Source: Micromonospora yangpuensis (GTDB lineage: Bacteria; Actinomycetota; Actinomycetes; Mycobacteriales; Micromonosporaceae). Taken from it: a stretch of 64,000 bases of DNA. The notes beneath the pieces were generated by a model that saw only the letters and a program-made list of their open reading frames with translations, was not told where the DNA came from and did not search any database. The position numbers and the translations under genes are program-made. This document shows, piece by piece, positions 54,654 to 64,000 of the stretch (position 1 is the first letter of the stretch; every line of letters starts with the position of its first letter). Where the stretch lies: the NCBI RefSeq assembly GCF_900091615.1, contig NZ_FMIA01000002.1, forward strand, positions 1,240,001 to 1,304,000, written 5' to 3'.

Positions 54654-56273
54654 ATGTCGTCCTTCGCACCCCGGGCCGAGCGGATCGTGGACGCCCTGCT
54701 GGCCAGCCGTCCCGGCGTCGCCACCTCGCTCGGCGACCACCGGTACGACGACCGGCTGCCCGACCTCTCCGCCGAGGCGACCGCCGTCGACCGGGCGATG
54801 CTCACCGAGGCCTCGCACGCGCTGGCCGAGCTGGACCCGGACGCCCTCGACCCCGACGAGCAGGTCGACCACGAGCTGCTCAGTGCCCTGGTCGACCGGG
54901 AGCTGTTCGAGTCGACCGAGATCCGTACCCACGAGTGGGACCCGCTGCGGCACAACCCCGGCCCCCTGCTGCACGCCCTGCTCGCCCGCCCGTACGCGCC
55001 GGCCGAGGTCCGGTTGACCGCCCTGACCGGGCGGCTGGCCGCCGTACCGGATGCGTTGGCGACCGCGCGGGCGACGCTGGCGCAGATGCCCCGGATCCAT
55101 GCCGAGACGGCGGTCGGGCAGTTCACCGGCGCGGCGGCGCTGGTCCGCGACGAGGTCCCGGCGTTGCTCGCCCAGGCCCCCGCCCTGCGGAGCCAGGTCG
55201 AGCCGGCCGCCACCGCCGCGATCGCCGCGCTGGAGGAGTTCGTGGCCTGGCTGCGGGCCGGGCTGGCCGCCGACGCCGGGCCGGGACCGGACCCCCGGCT
55301 GGGACGGCGACGCTTCGAGGCGCGGCTCTGGCACACCCTCGACACCGAGCTGAGCGCCGCCGAGATCCAACGTCGGGCCTGGGCCGCCCTGGACGAGATC
55401 ACCGAGGAGATCCGGGCAGCGGCCGTCGAGCTGGTAGGTGGCCCGGCCGACGACGAGACGGTACGCCGGGCGCTGGACCTGCTCGCCGCCGAGCACCCCG
55501 ACGACCACACCATCGTCGACCTCGCCTCGACCACCCTGGACGAGGCCACCGACTTCGTCCGCGACCACGACCTGGTCACCCTGGTCGACGATTCCTGCGT
55601 GATCCAGGAGATGCCCGGCTTCGCCCGGGGCGTCGCGGTCGCCTACTGCGACGCGCCCGGCCCGCTGGAGACGGCGAACCTGCCCACCTTCTACTGCATC
55701 GCGCCGACCCCCGAGAACTGGCCGGCGCAGCGGGTCGAGACGTTCTACCGCGAGTACAACGATCACCTGATCCGTGGGCTGACCGTGCACGAGGCGATGC
55801 CCGGCCACTTCCTCCAGCTCGCCCACGCCCGCCGGTACGCCGGCTCCACCCGGGTCCGGCCGATCACCCGGTCCGGGGTCTTCATCGAGGGCTGGGCGGT
55901 CTACGCCGAGCAGCTGATGGTCGAACGGGGCTTCGGTGGCCTGCCGGTCCGGCTCCAGCAGCTCAAGATGCAGCTCCGGATGGTCATCAACGCCCTGCTC
56001 GACCAGCTCGTGCACGGCGAACAGCTCGCCGAGGCCGACGCGTTGGCGCTGATGACCGGCCGGGGTTTCCAGGAGGAGGGCGAGGCGGTCGGCAAGTGGC
56101 ACCGGTCGCTGCTCACCTCCACCCAACTCTCCACCTACTTCGTCGGCTACACCGAGATGGCCGAGATCGCCCGGTCCCGCCCGGCCGAGGTGCCGCTGCG
56201 CGACTGGCACGACGCGATGCTCGCGCACGGCTGCCCCCCACCCCGCCACCTCCGCACCCTCCTCCACCTGTAA
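54654..56273 (+). CDS. DUF885-family metallopeptidase-like protein
   Basis: The 539-residue protein carries the DUF885 signature TVHEAMPGHFLQLAHARRYA (HExxGH zinc motif, about residue 380) and GVFIEGWAVYAEQLMVERGF, plus TYFVGYTEMAEI near the end. Related proteins are predicted zinc peptidases; some actinobacterial members act as carboxypeptidases. There is no signal peptide, so it is cytoplasmic. Its TAA stop (56271-56273) is part of palindromic element F; a continued frame would run into the repeat. Confidence 0.9.
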   Translation: MSSFAPRAERIVDALLASRPGVATSLGDHRYDDRLPDLSAEATAVDRAMLTEASHALAELDPDALDPDEQVDHELLSALVDRELFESTEIRTHEWDPLRHNPGPLLHALLARPYAPAEVRLTALTGRLAAVPDALATARATLAQMPRIHAETAVGQFTGAAALVRDEVPALLAQAPALRSQVEPAATAAIAALEEFVAWLRAGLAADAGPGPDPRLGRRRFEARLWHTLDTELSAAEIQRRAWAALDEITEEIRAAAVELVGGPADDETVRRALDLLAAEHPDDHTIVDLASTTLDEATDFVRDHDLVTLVDDSCVIQEMPGFARGVAVAYCDAPGPLETANLPTFYCIAPTPENWPAQRVETFYREYNDHLIRGLTVHEAMPGHFLQLAHARRYAGSTRVRPITRSGVFIEGWAVYAEQLMVERGFGGLPVRLQQLKMQLRMVINALLDQLVHGEQLAEADALALMTGRGFQEEGEAVGKWHRSLLTSTQLSTYFVGYTEMAEIARSRPAEVPLRDWHDAMLAHGCPPPRHLRTLLHL

Positions 56274-56322
56274 GGAAGGGCCCCCTGTTAACGCTTTCGG
56301 TATAGAAGGGCCCCCTTCTCAC
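56270..56322 (+). repeat. Palindromic intergenic element, copy F
   Basis: It starts GTAAGGAAGGGCCCCC, has the core TGTTAACGCTTTCGGTATAG and ends AAGGGCCCCCTTCTCAC. Its first TAA is the stop codon of the DUF885 gene. Confidence 0.9.
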
Positions 56323-56447
56323 ACCGCCAACGGCAGCGGCGCGGAGGATGGCCGGGACCGCCCGAGAGGGGCAGCGGCGCGGAGGATGACCGGGACCGCC
56401 CGAGAGGGGCGGTGGCGCGGGTGGCCGAGGGGACAGTCCGCGTGGCG

Positions 56448-57635
56448 TCAGCCGGTGGCGCGGGTGGCGGCGGCGTCGATCAGCCAGCGCGAGATCGAGT
56501 ACGCCGGCGGTAGCGCCTCGGGGAGCGCGTCCAGCGGGAACCAGCGGGCCTGGACCAGCTCCCGACCGTCCACGACCGGCTCGGCGGCCGGATCGGTGAC
56601 CGTGGCCGTGAAACCGGCGAGCAGCACGCCCGGCCCCGACATCGCCCACGGTTGACTGCCGAAGTAGACCGGCGGACCAAGATCGAGTCCAACCTCCTCG
56701 GCCACCTCCCGGTGGACGGCCGCCTCCAGCGACTCGCCGGCCTCCACGAACCCGGCCACCAGGGCCCACAGCTCGGTCGGCCCGTACGAGTGCCGGACCA
56801 GGAGCAGTTCGTCGACCGGGCCGGGGCGGGTGACCGCCACCAGCACGGCGGGGGAGAGCTGCATCGGCACGTACAGCCGGCAGTCGGGGCAGCGCCGGGC
56901 CGGTTCGCCCGGCACGTCGGCCAGTTCGGCCCGGCAGGCACCGCAGTACCGGTGCCCGCGCCGCCAGGTGACGACCTGCAGGGCCCGGCCGGCCAGGGCG
57001 GCCAGCGGCTCGGGGACCTGCGCGGCGAGCGCCCGCCAACTACGCCACCGACCGGGTACGTCGCCGGTCGCCGTCACAGCCGCACCCCAGGCCGGTACGC
57101 CGTCGAGGGTGCCCAGCGGCAGCCAGCCGGTGTCGGCGGGCAGGTCGGCGACCCGAGGAAACCCACCGTTCGGGCTGGTCAACAGCTTGCGCCCGGCCAC
57201 CACCACGGCCGTATCGTCCGGTCCCGGCGGCCCCGGATGCCCAGCCCCCGGCACGAACCGCGCCCCGAACTCGGCCCGAGCCGTCCACCCCGGCCCCGCG
57301 ACCTGTTCGGCTCGCGCCTCCGATCCGGCCCGCGTACCCGATTCGGCTCGCGCGACCGGCTCGGTTCGTGCCCCTGGTTCGGTCCGGTCCTCTGCCTCGG
57401 CTCGCGCGCCCGGTTCGGTCCGCGCGCCCGGTTCGGTTCGCGCGACCGGCTCGGTTCGTGCCCCTGGTTCGGTCCGGTCCTCTGCCTCGGCTCGCGCGCA
57501 CGGTTCGGTCCGCGCGCTCGGTTCGGTCCGCGCGCCCGGTTCGGTCCGCGCGCCCGGTTCGGTCCGCGCGGCTGGGGTGTGTGTTTCCGGTACGGGCGGT
57601 GCGGCTGGCTCAGCCCCGGTGGGGGCGTCGGTCAC
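56448..57635 (-). CDS. nudC: NAD+ diphosphatase (NudC) with a repeat-expanded N-terminus
   Basis: NudC splits NAD(H) to NMN(H) + AMP and can remove NAD caps from RNA. The catalytic part has the zinc ribbon (RYCGACRAEL with RRCPDCRLY), the Nudix box GFVEAGESLEAAVHREVAEEVGLDLG around residues 300-325, and SQPWAMSGPGVLLAGF (the NudC-specific SQPWPFPxS position, here varied). The first 110 residues are unusual: tandem six-residue units of the type GARTEP or VARAES, encoded by an 18-bp minisatellite. The GTG at 57635 overlaps the upstream gene's stop by 4 bases, supporting this start, but a start at about 57255 would give a normal-length NudC. Confidence 0.9.
   Translation of the reverse strand: MTDAPTGAEPAAPPVPETHTPAARTEPGARTEPGARTEPSARTEPCARAEAEDRTEPGARTEPVARTEPGARTEPGARAEAEDRTEPGARTEPVARAESGTRAGSEARAEQVAGPGWTARAEFGARFVPGAGHPGPPGPDDTAVVVAGRKLLTSPNGGFPRVADLPADTGWLPLGTLDGVPAWGAAVTATGDVPGRWRSWRALAAQVPEPLAALAGRALQVVTWRRGHRYCGACRAELADVPGEPARRCPDCRLYVPMQLSPAVLVAVTRPGPVDELLLVRHSYGPTELWALVAGFVEAGESLEAAVHREVAEEVGLDLGPPVYFGSQPWAMSGPGVLLAGFTATVTDPAAEPVVDGRELVQARWFPLDALPEALPPAYSISRWLIDAAATRATG
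57341..57575 (-). repeat. 18-bp coding minisatellite in nudC with 90-bp higher order
   Basis: The plus-strand unit is CGCGCGCCCGGTTCGGTC. A longer block beginning CGCGACCGGCTCGGTTCG occurs at 57351 and again exactly 90 bases later at 57441. Both unit sizes keep the reading frame. Confidence 0.85.
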
Positions 57636-58321
57636 GAGTCGGTGGGTCGCTGGTCGACCACGCCCGCGCCGGACGGTACCTCGAACGCGGCCTGGTCGAC
57701 GGTGTTGGCGTAGCGGGTCAGGGCCAGCTCGACCCGCTTGCCCTCGACGTCGCCGGTGAAGCTGCCGAGCACGCCCTCGGTGGTGACGCAGGCGCTGAAC
57801 GGGTCGGGCACCTGGGAGACCTGCACACAGGTGGCGTGGTACCCGGCGAGGGTGGTGTCGCTCTGCTCGATGACCGCGGCCGGTTCCAGGGCGGCGGCCG
57901 TCAACAGCCCCACCACCACCGGCGGGGTGACCAGACCGCGCCGCTTGGCCTCGGCGAAGACGGCCACCGAGGGCGGGCCGCTGGCCGGCGGCTCGACCAC
58001 GGTGCAGACCGGCCGCTCGCTGGCGGTCTCACACTCCGTGGTCGCTTCCCTGGTGACGGTGAGCTTCCCACCCGGGTACGTGTACGCGGTGCGGGCCGGC
58101 TTCTGCTCCTGGGCGATCGAGGCGCTCTCCCCGCCGGCGAGCTGGTACTCGGCCAGGTAGGTCGACTCCATCGCCTGGTCCATCCGGGCGGCGACGTCGT
58201 TGACGAGGTCGGATCGCCCGAGTACCCGGCCGGCGTCGTCGAGTGTCTGGCAGCCGGAGACGGTGAACAGGGCGATGACCGAGAAGACGAGCACACGGAG
58301 AGTGGTCGTGGCGGCGGGCAT
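57632..58321 (-). CDS. Lipoprotein of unknown function
   Basis: The ATG at 58321 opens a 229-residue product with a lipoprotein signal (LRVLVFSVIALFTVSGC, Cys about residue 24). A soluble domain follows with four Cys in two spaced pairs (ECETASERPVCTVVE; HATCVQVSQVPDPFSACVTT). The pattern suggests disulphides in an extracytoplasmic domain. Its stop overlaps the nudC start (GTGA), so the two are co-translated. No family is recognised. In M. tuberculosis a lipoprotein (lpqU) lies between mazG and eno, but this protein is not LpqU-like. Confidence 0.83.
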   Translation of the reverse strand: MPAATTTLRVLVFSVIALFTVSGCQTLDDAGRVLGRSDLVNDVAARMDQAMESTYLAEYQLAGGESASIAQEQKPARTAYTYPGGKLTVTREATTECETASERPVCTVVEPPASGPPSVAVFAEAKRRGLVTPPVVVGLLTAAALEPAAVIEQSDTTLAGYHATCVQVSQVPDPFSACVTTEGVLGSFTGDVEGKRVELALTRYANTVDQAAFEVPSGAGVVDQRPTDS

Positions 58322-59930
<1,609 letters not shown>

Positions 59931-59958
59931 CCAGACCGCGACGCTTCGGGGGAGGGGT

Positions 59959-60561
59959 GTGATGCAGCAGCGGCGCACACCGGGCGGCCCACGTCCGGCC
60001 CGTCGGCCCACCGGCCGGCCGGGCGGGGCCCGTGGTGTCCGCGCCGAGCCGCGTGGACGCGCGTCGGGCACGGCCCGCGCCGGTGACGGGGTACGCTCCG
60101 CGAACCGGCCGGCCGCAGCCCGGCGTAAGGTCGCCGGCGGCGGCGTCAAGCGGCTCTCCGCACCCCACCCCCGACGCATCACCGGGCGGGCCACCGTGCT
60201 CTTCGCGGTGCTGATCGCGCTCGCCCTGGCCTACACCTATCCGGTGCGGGTCTACCTCGACCAGCAGGCCGACATCGAGCGGATGGAGTCGGCCCAGAAC
60301 GCCCAACGCGCGGTGATCGAGCAGCTGTCGGTCGAGGCGGCCAAGTGGCGCGACCCGGCGTTCATCGAGAGCGAGGCCCGGCGCCGCTTCTACATGGTGT
60401 ACCCGGGCGAGGTGCCGGTGATCGTCCTCAACGACCCGGCCGGCGCCGCCCGGGAGGCCGGCGCGGCCGGGCAGCCGACCCGACCCGAGACCCCCGATCC
60501 CTGGTACGACACCCTGTGGTCGAGCATCCGAGCCGCCGACGCCGAACCCACCGGCCGGTGA
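59959..60561 (+). CDS. FtsB/DivIC-family septum formation protein
   Basis: The 200-residue protein has a long basic, Pro/Arg-rich cytoplasmic N-terminus and one membrane helix (ATVLFAVLIALALAYTYPVR). A coiled coil follows (QQADIERMESAQNAQRAVIE), then the FtsB motif region (WRDPAFIESEARRRFYMVYP GEV). It should join the FtsQ-FtsL divisome complex. Its place between eno and DUF501 is conserved in actinobacteria (Rv1024 in M. tuberculosis). The start is GTG 59959 or ATG 59962. Confidence 0.92.
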   Translation: MMQQRRTPGGPRPARRPTGRPGGARGVRAEPRGRASGTARAGDGVRSANRPAAARRKVAGGGVKRLSAPHPRRITGRATVLFAVLIALALAYTYPVRVYLDQQADIERMESAQNAQRAVIEQLSVEAAKWRDPAFIESEARRRFYMVYPGEVPVIVLNDPAGAAREAGAAGQPTRPETPDPWYDTLWSSIRAADAEPTGR

Positions 60562-60578
60562 GCCCGCACCGACGAGAG

Positions 60579-61229
60579 ATGGACAACGTGACTGTCGTAC
60601 CCCCGCCGGAGCCGGCGGCGGACTCCGTACCCCTGCCGGAACGGCAACCGGCCACCCGGGCCGACCTGGCCGCGGTGGCCGCGCAGCTCGGACGCCCGCC
60701 CCGGGGCACCCGGGCGGTGGCCCACCGCTGCCCCTGCGGCCTGCCCGACGTGGTGGAGACGACGCCCCGGCTGGCCGACGGCACCCCGTTCCCGACGTTG
60801 TTCTACCTGACCTGCCCCCGGGCCACCGCCGCCTGCAGCCGGCTGGAGTCGGCCGGGCTGATGAAGGAGATGGCCGAGCGGCTGGCGACCGACCCGGACC
60901 TGGCCGCCCGGTACCGGGCGGCGCACGAGGACTACCTGGCCCGCCGGGAGGCGATCGGCGAGGTACCGGAGATCGCCGGGATCTCCGCCGGTGGGATGCC
61001 CGGCCGGGTCAAGTGCCTGCACGTGCACCTCGGGCACGCCCTGGCCGCCGGCCCGGGGGTCAACCCGTTCGGCGACGAGACGCTCGCTCTGGTGGAACGC
61101 TGGTGGGCCGCCGGCCCCTGCGTCGAGCCGGCCGAGCCGGCTGAGCCCGAGCGGGCTGAGCCCGAGCCGGCTGAGCCCGAGCGGGCCGAGTCCGAGCCCG
61201 ACGGGGCGGACGGAGCGGCCGGGGCGTGA
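60579..61229 (+). CDS. DUF501 protein
   Basis: The 216-residue soluble protein has the DUF501 core: ADLAAVAAQLGRPPRGTRAV, HRCPCGLPDVVETTPRL, FPTLFYLTCPRATAACSRLE and GRVKCLHVHLGHALAAG, with several Cys and His that suggest metal binding. The C-terminus is a run of Pro/Ala/Glu units (AEPERAEPEP). Function is unknown but the gene order eno-ftsB-DUF501-ppx is conserved (Rv1025). It overlaps the next gene by 4 bases. Confidence 0.92.
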   Translation: MDNVTVVPPPEPAADSVPLPERQPATRADLAAVAAQLGRPPRGTRAVAHRCPCGLPDVVETTPRLADGTPFPTLFYLTCPRATAACSRLESAGLMKEMAERLATDPDLAARYRAAHEDYLARREAIGEVPEIAGISAGGMPGRVKCLHVHLGHALAAGPGVNPFGDETLALVERWWAAGPCVEPAEPAEPERAEPEPAEPERAESEPDGADGAAGA

Positions 61230-61756
61230 GCGACGGCCCGGGGCAGACCGGTCAGGACGTCGTCGTGCGGCGGGCCCGCACCCGGGACGTCCGGGGCATC
61301 CGGTCGCTCGTCGACACGTACACCAACGACCGGCGGCTGCTCAGCAAGGCCACCGTCACCCTGTACGAGCAGGTGCAGGAGTTCCGGGTCGCGGTCCGCC
61401 ACACCGACGAGGCGGTGGTGGGCTGCGGCGCGCTGCACGTGATGTGGGAGGACCTGGCCGAGATCCGTACCGTCGCGGTGGACCCGTCCTGCCGGGGCCA
61501 GCGGATCGGCCAGCGGATCGTCGACGAGCTGATCGACGCGGCCCGCGAGCTGGGCGTACGTCGGATCTTCGTGCTCACCTTCGAGACCGACTTCTTCGGC
61601 TCGTTCGGCTTCCGGCCGATCGACGGCGCCCCGGTACCGCAACCGGTCTACGAGCAGCTGCTCCGCTCGTACGACGAGGGGGTGGCCGAGTTCCTCGACC
61701 TGGAACGGGTCAAGCCCAACACCCTGGGCAACACCCGCATGCTCCTCCGCCTGTAA
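61226..61756 (+). CDS. GNAT amino-acid N-acetyltransferase (ArgA-like)
   Basis: The 176-residue acetyltransferase resembles the short actinobacterial N-acetylglutamate synthase (Rv2747/ArgA type), which makes N-acetylglutamate for arginine biosynthesis. The GNAT core is visible: VVVRRARTRDVRGIRSLVDT, VGCGALHVMWEDLAEIRTVA, VDPSCRGQRIGQRIVDELID (acetyl-CoA loop) and FVLTFETDFFGSFGFRPID. The GTG at 61226 overlaps DUF501 by 4 bases; its insertion between DUF501 and ppx is not part of the usual order. The TAA stop (61754-61756) belongs to palindromic element G. Confidence 0.88.
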   Translation: MSDGPGQTGQDVVVRRARTRDVRGIRSLVDTYTNDRRLLSKATVTLYEQVQEFRVAVRHTDEAVVGCGALHVMWEDLAEIRTVAVDPSCRGQRIGQRIVDELIDAARELGVRRIFVLTFETDFFGSFGFRPIDGAPVPQPVYEQLLRSYDEGVAEFLDLERVKPNTLGNTRMLLRL

Positions 61757-61805
61757 GGAAGGGCCCCCTGTTAACGCCTACGGTCGAGAGGGGTACCCCG
61801 CTAAC
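61753..61805 (+). repeat. Palindromic intergenic element, copy G (decayed)
   Basis: It starts GTAAGGAAGGGCCCCC and TGTTAACGC, but the core then diverges (CTACGGTCGAG) and the right arm reads AGGGGTACCCCGCTAAC. Its first TAA is the stop codon of the acetyltransferase gene. Confidence 0.82.
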
Positions 61806-61886
61806 CACGCCGGGTCCGCGTTGAGCACGCCTGGTCCGCGTTGAGCACGCCGGGTCCGCGATGAGCACGCCGGGCCACGTTGAGGG
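61806..61886 (+). repeat. 20-bp minisatellite (4 copies)
   Basis: The unit is CACGCCGGGTCCGCGTTGAG, at 61806, 61826, 61846 and a decayed copy at 61866. Each contains TGAG. It directly follows element G. Confidence 0.85.
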
Positions 61887-61943
61887 GGCGCGCGAGTGGG
61901 TGGGGCAGCGCGCGGGCTTGACGCGTACCCGCACTGTGGCGGG

Positions 61944-63188
61944 GTGAGGAAGCGGACGGTCGGCGCGTTGCTGGTGGGGGTGCTCGCCCTGGGCGGCGTG
62001 TTACGGCTGGTCGCCCCGGCGACGGCCGGCGCCGACGGCGAGCCGCCCGGGGTGGGTCGGCAGCTCACCTTCGTGCGGGCGGCGCTGGACGACGGGGCGG
62101 GTGGGGATGCCCAGCGGCTCTTTCCCGAGGGCTACTTCTTCGCCCACGCCCTGTACGGGTTGGCCCGGGTCGAGTCGGGGCTGCGCCGGCCGGTGGGGGA
62201 TCCGCAGCGGGCGGTGGCGCTGCGGGAAGCCCGCTGGGCCTTGCAGCGGTTGGATTCCCCGGCCGGCCGGGCCCCGTTCAGCCCCGAGCTGCTCCCCGCA
62301 TACGGCGTCTTCTATGTGGGTTGGACGAACTGGTTGCGCGGCGGGATGCTCGCCCTGCAACCGCCCGAGCGGCGCAACCCGACCGAGGTGGGCAGGTTCG
62401 CCGACGACTCGGCCGCGCTCGGGGCCGCCTTCGCCTCCGCCGGCACGCCGTACCTGTCCGCGTACCCGGGGCAGGCCTGGCCGGTCGACTCGACGGTGGC
62501 CGTGGCCTCGCTGCGGCTGCACGACTCGCTGCTGACGCCCCGGTACGGGCCGACCGTCGACAGGTGGCTGGCCGGGGTACGACAGCGGCTGGATCCGGCC
62601 ACCGGGCTGATGCCGCACCGGGTGGACCCGGTCAGCGGTGGCCCGGTCGAGGTGGCCCGGGGCACCTCGCAGAGCATGATCCACCGTTTCCTGGTCGACG
62701 TCGACCAGGAGTTCGCCCGCGAGCAGTACCTGCGCTTCCGGGACCGGTTCGTGACCACGCCGCTGCGGCTGGGCCCCGCCGTGCGGGAATATCCCGAGGG
62801 GACCACCGGGGCTGGCGATGTCGACTCCGGCCCGCTGCTGCTCGGGGTGAGCCTGTCGGCGACCGTGGTGACCCTCGGCGCGGCCCAGGCCCACGGCGAC
62901 GACCGGCTCGCCGGTGCGCTTGCCAACTTCGGTGAGTTCGCCGGTCTGCCGCTGCACACCCCGTGGACCAAGCGGTACGCCCTCGGCGCGCTGCCGATCG
63001 GGGACGCCTTCCTGGCCTGGTCGAAGACCGCCCGCCCGTGGGTGGCGGACCCGCCCGCGCCGCCACCGGCGAACGTGTCCGGCTGGTGGCGGCTGCCGCT
63101 GCTGACGGCCCTGCTCGGGCTGGCCCTGCTGCCCTGGACCCCGTTGCTGGCCGCCCGGCGACGCGCCGCCGGCCGGCCAGCTGGCTGA
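61944..63188 (+). CDS. Exported/membrane-anchored protein, possible (alpha/alpha)6 toroid
   Basis: The GTG at 61944 gives a 414-residue protein with a signal or N-terminal anchor (TVGALLVGVLALGGVLRLVA), a large helical extracytoplasmic domain and a C-terminal membrane helix with basic tail (LPLLTALLGLALLPWTPLLA then ARRR). The domain has repeated helix pairs with aromatic and acidic motifs (FFAHALYGLARVESGLRR; AYPGQAWPVDSTVAVASLRL; EYPEGTTGAGDVDSGPLLLG) that recall alpha/alpha-toroid enzymes such as glycosidases or the linalool dehydratase fold. This likeness is by pattern only. It is inserted between the acetyltransferase and ppx genes. Confidence 0.8.
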   Translation: MRKRTVGALLVGVLALGGVLRLVAPATAGADGEPPGVGRQLTFVRAALDDGAGGDAQRLFPEGYFFAHALYGLARVESGLRRPVGDPQRAVALREARWALQRLDSPAGRAPFSPELLPAYGVFYVGWTNWLRGGMLALQPPERRNPTEVGRFADDSAALGAAFASAGTPYLSAYPGQAWPVDSTVAVASLRLHDSLLTPRYGPTVDRWLAGVRQRLDPATGLMPHRVDPVSGGPVEVARGTSQSMIHRFLVDVDQEFAREQYLRFRDRFVTTPLRLGPAVREYPEGTTGAGDVDSGPLLLGVSLSATVVTLGAAQAHGDDRLAGALANFGEFAGLPLHTPWTKRYALGALPIGDAFLAWSKTARPWVADPPAPPPANVSGWWRLPLLTALLGLALLPWTPLLAARRRAAGRPAG

Positions 63189-63224
63189 CGGCCGCGCCGC
63201 CCCGGCAATCTCGCCGGCCGACCC

Positions 63225-63330
63225 GCTGGCCGGCGGCCGCCGCGCGCCGGCTCGCGGTCAGATCGGCCGCGCGCCGGCTCAGGGTCAGGGTCAGATCGGC
63301 CGCGCGCCGGCTCAGGGTCAGATCGGGGGT
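63225..63330 (+). repeat. 27-33-bp direct repeats upstream of ppx (3 copies)
   Basis: Units starting GGCCGCGCGCCGGCTC with AGGGTCAGAT ends occur three times, one with an extra AGGGTC. They lie in the 223-base gap before ppx. Confidence 0.8.
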
Positions 63331-63411
63331 CCCGGGCCGATTCGCCCTCCGGTGACGCCCCGCCGGGCCGTCGACTGTCGCGGGAGGGCGGTGGACCGTA
63401 GGCTTCCCGGG

Positions 63412-64000
63412 GTGACGACGCGTGTGGCGGCCATCGACTGCGGAACCAACTCGATCCGGCTCCTGGTGGCCGACCTGCCCGATCCCTCGGCCGGCCCGCA
63501 GGCACCGCTGGTGGACGTCAGCCGGCGGATGGAGATCGTCCGGCTGGGGCAGGGCGTGGACCGTACCGGCCGGCTCGATCCGGCGGCGATCGAACGGACC
63601 CGGGTGGCGTTGGCCGACTACGCCACCGAGATCGAGAAGCTGGGCGCGGAGCGGGTCCGGATGTGCGCCACCTCGGCGTCCCGGGACGCCGCCAACGCCG
63701 ACGACTTCACCACGATGGTCCGCCGCACCCTCGGCGTCGACCCCGAGGTGGTCACCGGGGACGCCGAGGCCCGGCTGTCGTTCACCGGCGCGGTGCGGGG
63801 ACTGCCCGACCACACCGAGGAGCCGTACCTGGTGGTCGACATCGGGGGCGGTTCCACCGAGTTCGTGGTCGGTACCCGTACCGGCGGGGTCGAGGCGGCG
63901 GTGTCGACGGACATCGGCTGCGTCCGGATGACCGAGCGGCACCTGGCCGGCGACCCGCCCACCCTGTCCCAGGCCGCCGCCGCCCGCGCGGACATCGCCG
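63412..64000 (+). CDS. ppx: Ppx/GppA exopolyphosphatase (5' part)
   Basis: The GTG at 63412 opens a frame that runs off the right edge, so only the first 196 residues are seen. They show the actin-like ATPase-fold motifs of Ppx/GppA: VAAIDCGTNSIRLLVADLP (phosphate 1), EIVRLGQGVDRTGRLDPAAI, VRMCATSASRDAANADDF, and YLVVDIGGGSTEFVVGT (phosphate 2). The enzyme removes phosphate from polyphosphate or pppGpp. It closes the conserved eno-ftsB-DUF501-ppx set (Rv1026 in M. tuberculosis). Confidence 0.95.
   Translation, partial: MTTRVAAIDCGTNSIRLLVADLPDPSAGPQAPLVDVSRRMEIVRLGQGVDRTGRLDPAAIERTRVALADYATEIEKLGAERVRMCATSASRDAANADDFTTMVRRTLGVDPEVVTGDAEARLSFTGAVRGLPDHTEEPYLVVDIGGGSTEFVVGTRTGGVEAAVSTDIGCVRMTERHLAGDPPTLSQAAAARADIA

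Noticed and set aside
53610..56267. 885-codon minus-strand frame opposite mazG and DUF885
   Set aside because: It spans two well-supported plus-strand genes and has shadow composition.

Overview
The window is a high-GC chromosome segment from an actinomycete, almost certainly a Micromonospora-type member of the Micromonosporaceae. The grounds are the strong GC bias at third codon positions, many GTG starts, paired SigE-type sigma factor and membrane partner genes, and the conserved actinobacterial order mfd, SurA-like lipoprotein, mazG, then eno, divIC/ftsB, DUF501, ppx at the right end. No tRNA, rRNA, CRISPR array, prophage or complete insertion sequence was seen. The gene content is mostly chromosomal housekeeping and secreted or envelope functions.

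Layout. 1-5.4 kb: the 3' part of a kinase-like membrane protein, a secreted GH25 lysozyme, a Uma2 remnant, an M50B protease and a SigE-type sigma factor with an overlapping membrane partner. 5.5-9 kb: acyl-CoA carboxylase beta subunit and, divergent from it, biotin protein ligase; then a PH-domain membrane protein. 8.9-15.1 kb: two GtrA-type proteins, GTP-dependent PEP carboxykinase with a candidate CRP site, a membrane protein, a short-chain (Z)-isoprenyl synthase and trehalose-phosphatase. 15.2-21.8 kb: a small membrane protein, an XRE-type regulator divergent from a two-gene unit, PIN-PhoH, a secreted transglycosylase-like protein, rhomboid and a DMT transporter. 21.9-28.5 kb: class II fructose-bisphosphatase, DUF4245, an LppX-like lipoprotein, xseAB, ispH and a lipoprotein. 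28.7-37.2 kb: a large secreted subtilase, RmuC, a DUF1542-like protein and PEP carboxylase. 37.4-44.7 kb: three co-oriented secreted genes described below. 45.5-48.8 kb: a cyclase-family protein, a membrane protein and an AraC regulator. 48.9-64 kb: mfd to ppx, with DUF885, NudC, a lipoprotein, an ArgA-like acetyltransferase and a secreted toroid-like protein.

The most interesting biology is the 37.4-44.7 kb set. It encodes a cupredoxin/3-keto-disaccharide-hydrolase (DUF1080) protein, a two-domain multicopper oxidase and a 1330-residue ThuA/discoidin/PQQ-type sugar dehydrogenase/PKD/DUF1080 protein. Together they could form an extracellular pathway that oxidises a sugar, passes electrons through copper centres to oxygen and cleaves the keto-glycoside. 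This is inference from domains.

The intergenic DNA is also unusual. Seven copies of a roughly 50-bp palindromic element lie next to genes, two of them supplying the stop codon of the gene before. In addition, many genes are followed by short tandem repeats whose unit begins with a copy of the gene's own TGA stop.
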